The notes beneath the pieces are model-generated. The model was not told where the DNA came from and did not search any database. It saw nothing but the letters and a program-made list of their open reading frames with translations. A program made the translations under genes and the position numbers. A stretch of 64,000 nt of DNA. It comes from Hesseltinella vesiculosa. Lineage: Eukaryota; Mucoromycota; Mucoromycetes; Mucorales; Cunninghamellaceae. The stretch is from positions 310,001-374,000 of the forward strand of contig MCGT01000011.1 of the NCBI GenBank assembly GCA_002104935.1, written 5' to 3'. Below are positions 45,652 to 55,675 of the stretch, piece after piece (position 1 is the stretch's first letter; each line of letters opens with the position of its first letter).

Positions 45652-46258
45652 GGTATGCAAAGTAACAAAGAAAGAAGGGGTATCAACGGCAATGAGATGT
45701 GAAAAAGAGATGAATGCAAAATGTAAGATGAGTAAAAGAGTAAAAAGTAAAAGGAGAGAAAAAGACAGAAAAATAGGAACAGCTCATTTTTTTTTTTTTT
45801 TTTTTTTTAACGCTTGACAAGCCCACCTCCCCCCCTCCTTGATTTGTCTTTGTTATTAAACTTTTTTTATTATTGGGGGATATTTTACGTGCAGGGTGAA
45901 ATGATTATGCAGATGGAGTGGACAATAATAACAAACCAAGGTGGCACCAACCTGTCGTTTTTGGGAGGGGGAAATAGCACCCGTGTCTAGCAAAAACCCT
46001 CCAATCACTGCCGCCAGCTCGTTTCCTTTATCCTTTTGCCCACTTTGGACTTTTGCTCCTTTTTGTCACACTTTTTTCCTGAAAAGAAACTGTATCGATG
46101 TTCTTTTTTGTCTAAAAATGGATCCATAGCTCTTTGACTTTTTTGAAATCGTTCGTCCCACTCTTTTTCAAGAAAAAAAAAAAAAAAAACGCGCCAAGGC
46201 CGCTTTTTCTTCTTCTTCTTCTTCTTCTTCTTTCCGTCGTCCTGCAAAGAACAATAAA
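45652..46258. promoter_or_regulatory. Bidirectional region between DOA10 and the RhoGEF gene
   Basis: About 600 bases between divergent starts, with a T run at 45788-45808, a CCAATCA box at about 45999, and a TTC trinucleotide repeat at about 46208-46231 just before the RhoGEF start. No TATA box is clear. Confidence 0.4.
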
Positions 46259-48038
46259 ATGTCCATGGCTCGTCGAAATGTATCGATCAGTTCGTCGCTC
46301 AGCTCATCCAGTCAACGTCGATTTAAAGAACCCGCTCCTGAAGACATTTTGCATTTTTTGTCAGTCCCTTTACCACCTTTACCTCATGAGTCAAAAAAAT
46401 CGCTTTCCTCCGAGGATTCGCTGGATATGGTCCACCAGTTTGCTTATGACGACATCGACTCCAACCTAATAGGTAAGAAAAAAAGACACCAAGACGATGA
46501 AGATTGACCAACGGGGCGGTTAGGTCAAGAAATGGAATATCGCCAACGAGAATCCATTGTACAACAGCTCTTAACCACTGAAAAAGCCTATGCCCATTCT
46601 CTGTCCCTCCTGGACAGCCACTTTTTAAAACCACTTAAAAATGACACCAAGAAATCATCGTTCCATTTCCTCGGCAACAAAAAAATGGTTTGCACCGATC
46701 GTGAATTCAAGTGGTTGTTTAACAACGTCGAGACGCTGGTTCAACAACATCGAGCCATCCTTGCTTCCTTGGAGGAACGGTAACTTGACTTGTCCTTGAA
46801 GATGATTGTTTTAAATGTCACACTCACTTTTTTATTCATCAAAAAAAGCTTGCAGATTTGGGGCCCAACACAAATCATTTCGGATGTCCTACATGCCTGG
46901 GTAAGACAAAGAAATTTACATGACAAAAAAGCACTCACTCCCTTTTTTTTCTCAGATTCCCAAATTGGACATGTATTATGAATACATTCGACATTATGAT
47001 GTAGCCATGACTACGTTTGATCGTCTGACAAAATACCAACCCTTTGCAAAGTTTATTCAAGTAAATGCATGAACCAAAAAAAACCCAATCATGTGCTCAC
47101 CTCTTTTCTTACTAGCAAGCGCAGAAAACTCCGACGCTGAAAAATGAAACGCTTGTCTCTTTATTACAAATTCCTTTGCAATGTATACCTCGCTATGAAT
47201 CCTTGTTCAGTGCCCTAGCCGACCATACCACAGCCCTCCACCCAGATTATCGGCCGTTACACCATGTAAAGCGCGAAATGGATGCTCTTGCTAAAAAGAT
47301 GCATTCAAGGTAACCATCCCCAAATCGAGGTCCCCTCTTTTTTATATTACACCTGGATCGTGACACAAGCTTATTTTATTTTTATTGTTGCCAAAGGTTG
47401 GTGGATGCCGAAAACGTCTCACAAGTTCAAAAGTTGCAACAACACATCCTCCACTCTCCCTTTGGGCCCAACGCTCGCCGTCGTCTGATCCTTCAGAAAG
47501 AGCTGGACCGCGTCATCGTCAACGGCAAAGTCCAATCCGACCTCCAAGCCGCCATCCTCTTCTCCGATCTCCTCGTCTTTGTCCGTCCAAAGCTCGATGG
47601 TCCCGGTCTCCTCTACAAAAGCCATGTCCCCTTGGAACATGCCAAAATCCGTTCGCTCTCCAAAGACGAGGCTGGTGGTGATCACGCGCTCGAGCTCATT
47701 TCCTCCCTCCGCGGCGTCGACTCGCTCAATTCCACCATCATGGCCACCTCCACCACCCATATTCTGTTCACCGGCTCCGAGATCGACCAGAACACTTGGT
47801 ATCATAAATTCGAGAAAGTCATTCGGAAGTTGGATCAAATCGAAGCCATGGCATCTGGTTAGTGCAGTCAGGCAACCCTCCAAGTGTTTCCCGGAACAAG
47901 TGCTCATGTTCTTTTTTAGAGGCAAGACGTTCGGGCCGCACGCCTGCCAATTCTCTCCATCGCGTTGGCACCTCTGGCACCTCCTCCAAACTCTCCATCA
48001 CCAGCTCGTCCACCAGCGACAGCGACCGATTGCGGTAG
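46259..48038 (+). CDS. Rho guanine nucleotide exchange factor (DH-PH)
   Basis: Seven exons: 46259-46472, 46524-46779, 46849-46900, 46956-47060, 47116-47309, 47397-47857 and 47920-48038, giving 466 residues. A Ser-rich N-terminus leads into a Dbl-homology domain: RQRESIVQQLLTTEKAYAHS (first conserved helix), a middle helix around YIRHYDVAMTTFDRLTKY, and the LQIPLQCIPRYESLFSAL segment (conserved third helix). A PH domain follows (LQKELDRVIVNGKVQ to WYHKFEKVIRKLDQ), then a Ser-rich tail. Family knowledge: it activates Rho/Rac/Cdc42 GTPases at membranes to control polarity and wall synthesis. It is small, without RGS, CNH or DEP domains, so it is not a Rom2 or Tus1 orthologue as such. The exon 3 acceptor is weak. 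Confidence 0.88.
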
Positions 48039-48249
48039 ACCCCGACTTCCCCCGCTCGCTCTTTTTAGACTTCTCCTCTACTTTCTCTACCGTACTGTAA
48101 TAAATAGTTCTCTCTTCTCTTACCATCGCTGGGTGTCACCAAATGGAACCACTCTTTATTAAAATGTAACAAGCCAAAAAAAAACAAGGTTTAGGTATCA
48201 TGGATGGGTGGAGAAAGGTATCCGTGCTTTTTTCTTCCATTCGGCATCA

Positions 48250-48988
48250 TCACTCGGTGTCGACGTAATCGCTTGCAACAGGGCCAAAATAAGGCAGCTC
48301 GTAACGCTCCAGAGACGCTCCATCCAAATAAGCTCGATATCTGCAAAAAAAAAAAAAAAAAAAGTTTGTTCGCCTCTTCCCTGTTGCTCTTCTTTTTTTT
48401 TTTTTTTTTTTTTGTTTACGCGAGGTACACCACCGAGCCAAGGCCAACAAAGAAAAGCACCCAAGATAAAAACGTCGATATAAATTGCATGACAAACAGG
48501 GCGCCCATCAAAGACAAGAAATATAAAGAAGACTAGGCAAACGAGCGTGAGCATGACATTGTTCAAGCGTAGACCTTTTCTTACCTGCCAGGCATGAAAG
48601 CGCACATAGTCATTTTGAGTTTCCAGCACCAAGAAGAGTATGCCTAATAGAAACAAATCATCCATCAACCATCCTTTAGCATGGTCATGACCCCCCCTTT
48701 TTTACCTGACAAGGGAGGCACAAGGTAAGTCAAGGCTGCTTCGACATCAACACGAATAGGCAACGTCGTTTCGTATTTGTTGACGCGCATGGTGTTGCTG
48801 CTGCTTTGTTGGCTGGAGCCTTGTTCCATGGTGGAAGGTGAAGCTGGCGGATAGGCGGCCGGCGTGCCGCTTTGATAAGGAGAATAGGAAGGCTGATGGA
48901 ACCCATCGTTCGCTGGCGTGGCTTTCCCTTTCCGGTCCTGTCGGTGACGATCATCATCCGGTGACGGTTTGTAAGGAGAGAAATTCAT
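48250..48988 (-). CDS. Small Tic20/DUF4870-like membrane protein
   Basis: Four exons: 48988-48706, 48643-48585, 48532-48420 and 48340-48250, giving 181 residues. The N-terminal 65 residues are polar and disordered (Pro, Ser, Gln rich). Then come TYLVPPLSGILFLVLETQN, the NDYVRFHAWQS motif typical of Tic20-like/UPF0132/DUF4870 proteins, and two hydrophobic helices (SLMGALFVMQFISTFL and WVLFFVGLGSVVYLA). The C-terminal AYRAYLDGASLERYELPYFG matches the family end 'AY-x-G-x-x-Y-x-L-P-x-x-G'. The function in fungi is unknown; the family has four short helices in the membrane. The assignment is by recalled motif. Confidence 0.78.
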
Positions 48989-49226
48989 CACACTATGGTT
49001 AAAAGAGATAAAACGTTGGACAGTCTACGCAACAGTGGAATCCAAACGGATGAAAGAAAAAAAATAAAAAAGAAGTGGAAAATGAAAATGGGACCTCTTT
49101 TCCGCCAAGAAAAAAAACCAAGGAAGCCATCTTTTTTTTTTATTTTATTTTCATTACAAAAAAACCAGAGGAAAAACTACAAGGAGCAGACAAAATAAAA
49201 AAAAAAAAAAAGAAAGCAAAACGAGA

Positions 49227-50930
49227 TCAAGCCAAGAGCACCTTGGCAGAAAGCAGGATTTGCTCATTTTCGTTGATAAAGAGAGGACGGATGACTTGCT
49301 TGACTTTGCCCTGGGGCTTTGACGCTGCGGCCAGAAGCATGCTGTCTTGATCAAAATCGGTACCAATGGTGATGGGTTCAATAAAGACATCGGCCTCGGC
49401 ACCATGGATTTCTAGAGAGAGCCGCTGGCAGCATTGCATCAATTCAACCCACTGCTGGTGGTTGACCTGGGGTCGCAGCTCGTTCTTTTTCATCGAGGCC
49501 AGCGTATCCATCAGCTGGAGCAGGATCTGTTCGCGGGTATGTTCGAGGTACTCTTTCGTGGCAGGGTTCAGCGCAAGCGATTGCACGGTCTGGCGTCGAT
49601 ACCACTTGGCAAAATTGCTGCCCAGGGTCGATTGGAAACGACGCAGCTGATCACGGTAGGCGGTATTCAGCAGCTGCTGGTTGCTGGTGCCAAACGGCAA
49701 GGGTAACAGGTAGGCATCAATGACGGTGGAATACAGGTGCTGCTCCAGATCCAGTTGGAACGGCTCGTCGACAGTGCCCGTGGCAAACTGGTGCAATTGC
49801 TCCGATAAGCGCGCAAGCAGGTCGGCTATGCTGGTCAGTGAATGCGTGGGCAAGATCGGGGTATCGTGCGGATGCAGGGTGGCGGTTGGAGAGCTGGCGG
49901 TCGGATCCTCGACCGGTTCGCCTGGCAGCAGTTCGCCCGTCGAATCAAAAGAACCAATCAGGTGAAGAGGCAGGCCGTGATGAAGAGGATGGCCACCAAG
50001 TTCACGCGAGCCAGACGAAGCAGGGCTGGAATGTGGGCGGGCAGCGGCCATGGCCACGTCGACCGTCGTGGTGGGCGTGGCAGGGATGGACGATGGAGCG
50101 GCCGCAGTCGAAGCTTCATCAAGCAGCGGTGGTGGCGGCAGCGATGAAGGTGAGGCTGACAGATGCATGGCCTGGTCAAACACGGTGGGATCGGTCAGAT
50201 GGCGCAAATGGTCAATCATTTGCGCTTGCTGTTTCTGAGTCATGCGCAGATCGCGGATCTGCGACAGCAGCAGGTCGTTTTCTTCCATCAGTTCCACATA
50301 GGACTTGGCCATGGGGGTGAAGGACGGCTGGGGCTGAGGCGGAGCGCTGATGGAGTCATTGACCACATGGTGGGGTGCATCATGCTCGTCGTCGTCGTCA
50401 TCATCGTCTTTATCACTGTGCGCGTGGTCATGGCCGTCTGCATTGCTCAGTGGTCTTCGCCTCGCTCGTCCATACTGATCCTTGTCGCGATCCAGGTCGT
50501 CAAAGTCCGTGGCGGTTGACCGGCTACCGTTGTCGCCAAATTCAGCTGCATTGGAGCGAGACCCTTTATCGTCATCGTCATCCACACCAAGCGGCGCATC
50601 GTCGGTTTCTTGTAAAGGCGCAAGTGACCCGCCCAGTGCCTCATCACGGTGGAGCCGATGGACATCTTCTTGTGGTTCTTGCATCAGAGACAGCGTCGTG
50701 GTGCTGCTGGAAGACAGGCCAACAAGACCACCTTGGACACTAATCACCGATTCTTGATCATCAATGGTCGCCGCCACACTCCATGAATCGGTGTCTCGAG
50801 ATGGCCTTGACCCATCCATCGCATCCAGCAAGTCTGTTTTTCGCAGCGCCGTCGCCAATAGGTTTTCCGATAGGTTCTTTTGTCGCACCGAATCCTTGTC
50901 ACTGGCATCCACAGACGATTCGTAGCTCAT
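49227..50930 (-). CDS. Unrecognised 567-residue intronless protein
   Basis: A single-exon frame of 567 codons with strong C/G-ending codon bias, so it is a real gene. I do not recognise the family. The N-terminal 200 residues are polar and acidic, with an Asp tract (HSDKDDDDDDDEHD, about 171-184). A coiled-coil segment (about 210-245) follows, from YVELMEENDLLLSQIRDL to MIDHLRHL. A Pro/Ser/Ala linker leads into a helical C-terminal domain of about 190 residues (from LADLLARLSEQLHQF), which ends with VKQVIRPLFINENEQILLSAKVL. No signal peptide, membrane segment or catalytic motif is seen. The C-terminal half looks like a conserved globular domain worth a profile search. Confidence 0.75.
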   Translation of the reverse strand: MSYESSVDASDKDSVRQKNLSENLLATALRKTDLLDAMDGSRPSRDTDSWSVAATIDDQESVISVQGGLVGLSSSSTTTLSLMQEPQEDVHRLHRDEALGGSLAPLQETDDAPLGVDDDDDKGSRSNAAEFGDNGSRSTATDFDDLDRDKDQYGRARRRPLSNADGHDHAHSDKDDDDDDDEHDAPHHVVNDSISAPPQPQPSFTPMAKSYVELMEENDLLLSQIRDLRMTQKQQAQMIDHLRHLTDPTVFDQAMHLSASPSSLPPPPLLDEASTAAAPSSIPATPTTTVDVAMAAARPHSSPASSGSRELGGHPLHHGLPLHLIGSFDSTGELLPGEPVEDPTASSPTATLHPHDTPILPTHSLTSIADLLARLSEQLHQFATGTVDEPFQLDLEQHLYSTVIDAYLLPLPFGTSNQQLLNTAYRDQLRRFQSTLGSNFAKWYRRQTVQSLALNPATKEYLEHTREQILLQLMDTLASMKKNELRPQVNHQQWVELMQCCQRLSLEIHGAEADVFIEPITIGTDFDQDSMLLAAASKPQGKVKQVIRPLFINENEQILLSAKVLLA

Positions 50931-52237
50931 GATGTGAGAAGGAATTCAACAAGTTGCTAATTAAAATTTAGAAAAAGAAAAGAAAGAGAGATGGGTAAAA
51001 GAGAATTAAAAAAATAACAACAAGCGAGTGTGAAAAAAAGGAGTAAAAAAAGAAAAGAAAAAAAAAAAACGTGAGGTCCAAAAAAGAAGGCGCCATTTTC
51101 GCTCTCTTTTTAAGAGCTTATCGTTCTCGTGTGATAGTTAAAAGAATGCCGTTGTTGTCACCGTTCAATAATTAGAATGAAGCATGACCTGTCAAAGGTG
51201 GTGAGGTGGCTCGACCCGTCCACGCTTGGCTGTGGGCTTCCTGTTCGGCCGACATGTCTGGGCGTCCGCCTGGGTGAAAAAGGTCTATTCCATATCAAGA
51301 TCCCCTGCCTTCTGCATTGACTCTTGTACATTAATTAGCCTTACCAGTCTATTGTCGTCATCCTTTTTCGATTGCTTCTCTTCTCCTAATGAAAATGATT
51401 GCCTTTATGCAAGTAAGAAAAAGGAGGGTGTGCCTGTTTCGGTGGCATCCTTTCCGTCCTTTGGGCAAGCCGGGAAAGAGGAAGCGATCGCACCCTACTA
51501 GCTCAAAGAGTCGTCTCCTTGCGATAAGACATCATCCCATGAATGCTCCCCAGCATGTAGTTTTTATTTTTATTTTTTATTTTTTTTTATTTAATGTTTG
51601 TGACAGGCAAGCGACCTAGCTGCGCAGCAAATGGATCTCATCTGTCATTTGTGTATCGAGTGCCTGCAGATCAACGCTTTTTTTTTTTTTCATGCCTCAT
51701 GCGTGTTGCTCAGTCAATGTCAGGGGTGAGGGTTGATTTGTTGGAGGTGGTTCACGCCAGCCGTCTCAGCCAATCAGAACGTTGCAATGGGGCTTGAGAT
51801 AAAACGCGGGAGGTCGAGTTCCTTTTTTCTTTCCTTCTTCTACGATATTTTCGCCCTTCTCGTCAGAACAAGAACTACCTCGCTAAAACATCACCCAAGG
51901 GTTGGAGGCTCGTTGATTTGCTTGCTGCTATCAATGCTAAACATCCATCGATAGGATTCGAACGCATCTTGCTCTATGTATCGACAGTCATCGGCCACCA
52001 TTTATATTCGAGTTTGGCTCATGGTTTTCATTATACACAGTTACTATCATCCCTCCATTGTGTCGCTCGTGCAGCCACCAAACCTGGTCAGCAATCAATC
52101 ACCATCAAAAATAGCGAGAAGAATGAATCGATAGGGAATGGTGTAATGCAACTTCCTCAGAAGCGTCATGGTGAAGCTCCAGCATACCCAGAATCCCCAA
52201 CTCCCCAACGCCAGATTCACAAGCAATGAGTACCGCC
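50931..52237. other. Intergenic stretch left of the transposon region
   Basis: About 1.3 kb. AT-rich to 51.7 kb, then less so, with a CCAATCA box at 51771. Several frames (for example 51226-51501) show no coding bias or family motif. The right part may already belong to transposon debris. Confidence 0.4.
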
Positions 52238-52440
52238 ATAACGACCAGCCCTTCTTCCGCGCCATCTGACGCCAAACGACGACATCTCTTCCGTTCCCCT
52301 CGACGACAATGGCTCCGTCCTAACAAGCCCAAGGTGAAGTAGTACTGGAAAAGATCAAGCACGTGTTCCATTTTGCCACAAGCTTTGATCATTCTACGCC
52401 TGCCACCCAATCCATGTATGAATTTCTCCGAAAACAACAG
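52238..52440 (+). repeat. Left copy of a 203-base inverted repeat
   Basis: The reverse complement of 53385-53587. Both copies have the same length, and I counted about four mismatches (around 98% identity). The unit starts ATAACGACCAGCCC and ends CTCCGAAAACAACAG. The copies flank about 950 bases containing the recombinase remnant. Confidence 0.9.
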
Positions 52441-52682
52441 AAGGAATGGCCAAGCTTTCGGGCTGCTGATCTCGTCGAATTCGTGTCCGAAGCCATCGAC
52501 TGCCAAGACCTACCCACTAAGCTTTGGTCAACACATGCAACCTCCGGCGCACTGAGACGAACGCACATTCGGCTTGCGCCCTACAGCCGCTTTGATATCA
52601 CCTCCCGTGTTGGGCAGCATCCGCACGGATCATGACAATCCACAGCTCTCGTTACGCATCCTGACCGCGAAGGTGGTTCTTT

Positions 52683-53030
52683 CTACTCGGCATCACGGGG
52701 TTTTTACGAGCCGCTGATATCCACTCCATCGACAGGGTTGAGTCGTATATCCACGGTGTCACCGGATACCTTCACTTGTCAATCATCAACCCGAAGGAAC
52801 GCCGTCAGGGTTTCTCGATCACGAAGGAAATTACGATCGCCCCCTTCGCCCAGGACCCTATGCTTTGCCCGGTGAGGGCTTACAACACCTACTGCGACCG
52901 CACCCCAGCCCCATGTCAACAGTCTTTCCGGGACTTCGACAACAAGCCCAAGCCTTTCTTCACCCCACTGATCCGAAACTTGGGCAACCTTGCCTTGACG
53001 GTCTTGTCCTCCCGAGCCCTGCTTGTTTAA
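52683..53030 (+). pseudogene. Tyrosine recombinase remnant (DIRS/Crypton-type transposon)
   Basis: An open frame of about 115 codons, with the pattern of phage-type integrases in eukaryotic retro- and DNA transposons: LLGITGFLRAADIHSID, where the Arg is the expected first catalytic residue. It continues with NPKERRQGFSITKEI, a DPMLCPVRAYNTYC step typical of this group, and a FTPLIRNLG end. The C-terminal catalytic part (HxxR and the Tyr) is lost beyond the stop. It is most likely an inactivated tyrosine-recombinase element. Confidence 0.65.
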
Positions 53031-53384
53031 GAACATTGTTCAACTTGCTTACATCGTTTGCGCTGGCGTGTAAGGATGGCTCCGTCACTCATCATGAACG
53101 CAGTTCATTTGTCCGCCACGTCGTCCCATCCATCATGGCTGTCGCCAATCCGTTGCTGCGCCTGTCAACTGGTAAGTCGTGATGAGAACCCTGTGTGGTC
53201 AGTGGGATGTTTACGTGTTTTTCTTTTTGGTACCAGGTGCGAAAGCGAATTTGTATCAGGAAAAGTCATCGACCTGGCTGAATAGGACTATGAGCCTACC
53301 AATCTATCTTTCTGTATATCACTGGTGAAAGAGCAAGTCCTTTATGCGCTCGAGGACACGCTTAAGCTTCTTGATTGTAGTACC

Positions 53385-53587
53385 CTGTTGCTTTCGGAGA
53401 GAGTCATACATGGATTGGGTGGCAGGCGTAGAATGATCAAAGCTTGTGGCAAAATGGAACACGTCCTTGATCTTTTCCAGTACTACTTCACCTTGGGCTT
53501 GTTAGGACGGAGCCATTGTCGTCGAGGGGAACGGAAGAGATGTCGTCGTTTGGCGTCAGATGGCGCGGAAGAAGGGCTGGTCGTTAT
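53385..53587 (-). repeat. Right copy of the 203-base inverted repeat
   Basis: Pairs with 52238-52440 in opposite orientation. Its right end sits at the exact point where a LINE reverse-transcriptase frame begins. Confidence 0.9.
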
Positions 53588-54118
53588 ACGCTGATGACCT
53601 TCTCGTTTTCGCCACAACACCCGCCGAAGTCTCTTCCATGATGGCTACCCTGGACACGTACAGCCGAGCGTCCAATGCTCGACTAAACCCCAACAAAATA
53701 GCAGTGATATCCCTCTCCGGCTCGATGGTCAACTCTGAACTTCAGGATGCCCTCCTGCTGCATGACATTCCGACCACGACTCACAATAGGCATTCACCCC
53801 ACCCGTCCATCTACCTGGGCTTTCCTTTGGTCCAATCGGCAGCCCAGGTAATATTTTTCACGCAGCTCGTAGCCAAACTTCGCTCTGGCATTGACATCCA
53901 CCTTGCGCGAAACCTGTCCATTGCTGGTCGAGTACCAGTTTGGAACACTCTGCTAGCCTCCAAACTTTGTTACTTTCTGTGACTCTGCCCGATCCCCAAG
54001 CCCTTTGTCAAGGAACTGAATGACCTCCTCACTCGATTTATTAATCACCGGTCTTACCCTCGCATCTCCCTCTTGACCATCACTGCTTCTCCACCCTCAA
54101 TTCAAAGAATATTATCTG
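53588..54118 (+). pseudogene. Non-LTR retrotransposon reverse transcriptase fragment
   Basis: The frame running from 53560 contains YADDLLVFATTPAEVSSMM, the catalytic YADD box of LINE-type reverse transcriptases, then NARLNPNKIAVISLSG and PSIYLGFPLVQSA, the usual downstream palm and thumb motifs. The fragment continues past an in-frame stop (near 53982) with a homologous-looking tail (KELNDLLTRFINHRSYPR). The 5' half of the RT and the endonuclease are absent. It is a truncated, inactive copy joined to other elements. Confidence 0.75.
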
Positions 54119-54262
54119 GTCATGGACAATGCCCCAATCCACATCAACAGCGCCATTGAAGAGCTGATTGTTAAACGTGGATACAAATGTGTGTACCTGC
54201 CGCCCTACTCCCCTGAACTCAACCCAATCGAACAATTTTGGGCGAAAAATCCTGCTATCTTT
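54119..54262 (+). pseudogene. Tc1/mariner-type DDE transposase fragment 1
   Basis: The frame LVMDNAPIHINSAIEELIV, then RGYKCVYLPPYSPELNPIE, then QFWAK is the second and third catalytic segment of a Tc1/mariner/pogo-like DDE transposase (D in MDNAPIH; PYSPELNPIE). It is bounded by the RT fragment on the left and breaks at about 54262. Confidence 0.8.
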
Positions 54263-54499
54263 AAGATTTCATGGGCGCATCTGATTCCCAATCAGCTTCA
54301 CCCTCTTTGGAGATTGAAGGACATCCTTTTGTCAACATTGACTATCAACAATCGCGCAAGGACCAACGCATGCTGAGCGCAATGCAGCGGTGCAAGATTT
54401 GGATATGTGAGTACCAGTTGGAAATGCCGTACACAAACACGGCAAAATGCGTGAATGCGTCGCGTAGCAGTTGCCATAAATATGCAAGGATGTTTGATG

Positions 54500-54781
54500 G
54501 CAACCCACCCTACGACTTGCTGGAGTAGTTTGGAGTTGCAGCGATGGCTGAAATTACCGGTGTTCCTCCTACCGCCCTGCAGCCCATTCCTCAATGGGAT
54601 TGAGGAATGTTGGGCCAAAATCAAGGCAGGTGTGCGCAGATCTCCCTTGGATGATCAAGACTCTCTGGCGCCCAGAATCCGTGAGGCAGCGCTTACCGTG
54701 ACGCCAAGCGATTGCCAAGGTTGGTTAGGCACTCGCTTACCTTTTACGACCATTGTTTTGAGCATGGAGGAGATGCTCTAG
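54500..54781 (+). pseudogene. Tc1/mariner-type DDE transposase fragment 2
   Basis: A second, different copy: LPPCSPFLNGIEECWAKIK is the DDE third segment, followed by a conserved helical tail with SDCQGWLGTR and a stop at 54779-54781. The upstream D segments are not seen. It differs from fragment 1, so it is from another family. Confidence 0.75.
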
Positions 54782-55675
54782 ATCCCCCCCCCCTTTTTTT
54801 TTACAATAAACGAAGATTCTTTTTTTTTTTTTTAAAAAAAAAAAAAAGCGACTTTGCGTGTACTTGAGATCTGGTTTGCGTGGGGTGGAGATCAGGAAAT
54901 GCTTTGCGGGCAAATCAGACCAGGTTTGCGTGCACTCAAATTTATTTTGCCTGCTAAAATTAAATTTTTATCAAAAATACTGTAAAATCACGAAATCGAG
55001 TTTAGCCAAAAAAAAAAAAAAAAAGCACGGGTTGACAAAATTAGCAAAGCTAAACCCTCTGTATGAGCTGATAGAAAAACTGAGGCCTTTGTGAGCTTGT
55101 GTCATCGTTTGACCTCCGACATCGATGAGTGGCTACTGGTCGAATCGAACTCCCTCTCTTACAGTAGACTTGTTGTTCTGGTAGGGGCAGCGTCGATCTA
55201 ACCGATCCGCAAAAAGAAAGCACTCCTGACCAAAAACAGCCATCGTCATAGCATTCTTTATTTAGAAGGTCTTCCATCACCAAATGCAAAAAAAGGAAAG
55301 CATTAGGCAGATTAAAACGGAAGGGTGGTTTCCCACCCATGGACAAGGCTCCCGCAGCAGTCTCGGACCTATTTTCATTTTTGAAGAACAACCGCACAAA
55401 TGAGACGCAGAGGAACGTTGCACTTCATGTAAAATCTGCTGGCAACTTTACGCATGAGTGAGGCAAAAACTCAATAGTAAACTCTACCCGTTGATCAGGG
55501 CAAAAATACAGAATAGTATGTTTCTATTGTCACACGGTTGCACGGCACAGTGGAAAATGGCAGTAGGTGTTGCGCCCCTCTTTTTTCGTCGCTCGTTCAT
55601 TGCTTTAAAAGGAGGAGCGCTGATGTATTCGACAGCTTTCCTTTTTTATTTTCTACTTTTTCTTGTTGACTTGAC
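54782..55675. other. Region between transposon debris and the esterase gene
   Basis: About 0.9 kb. It starts with C, T and A runs, then TTTGCGTG(T/C)AC repeats at about 54856 and 54928, and continues AT-rich to the esterase promoter. A minus-strand frame at 55050-55397 has no family motif. Confidence 0.4.

Noticed and set aside
51950..51970. GGATTCGAAC, like the 3' end of a tRNA on the minus strand
   Set aside because: Flanking stems do not pair; it is a chance match.
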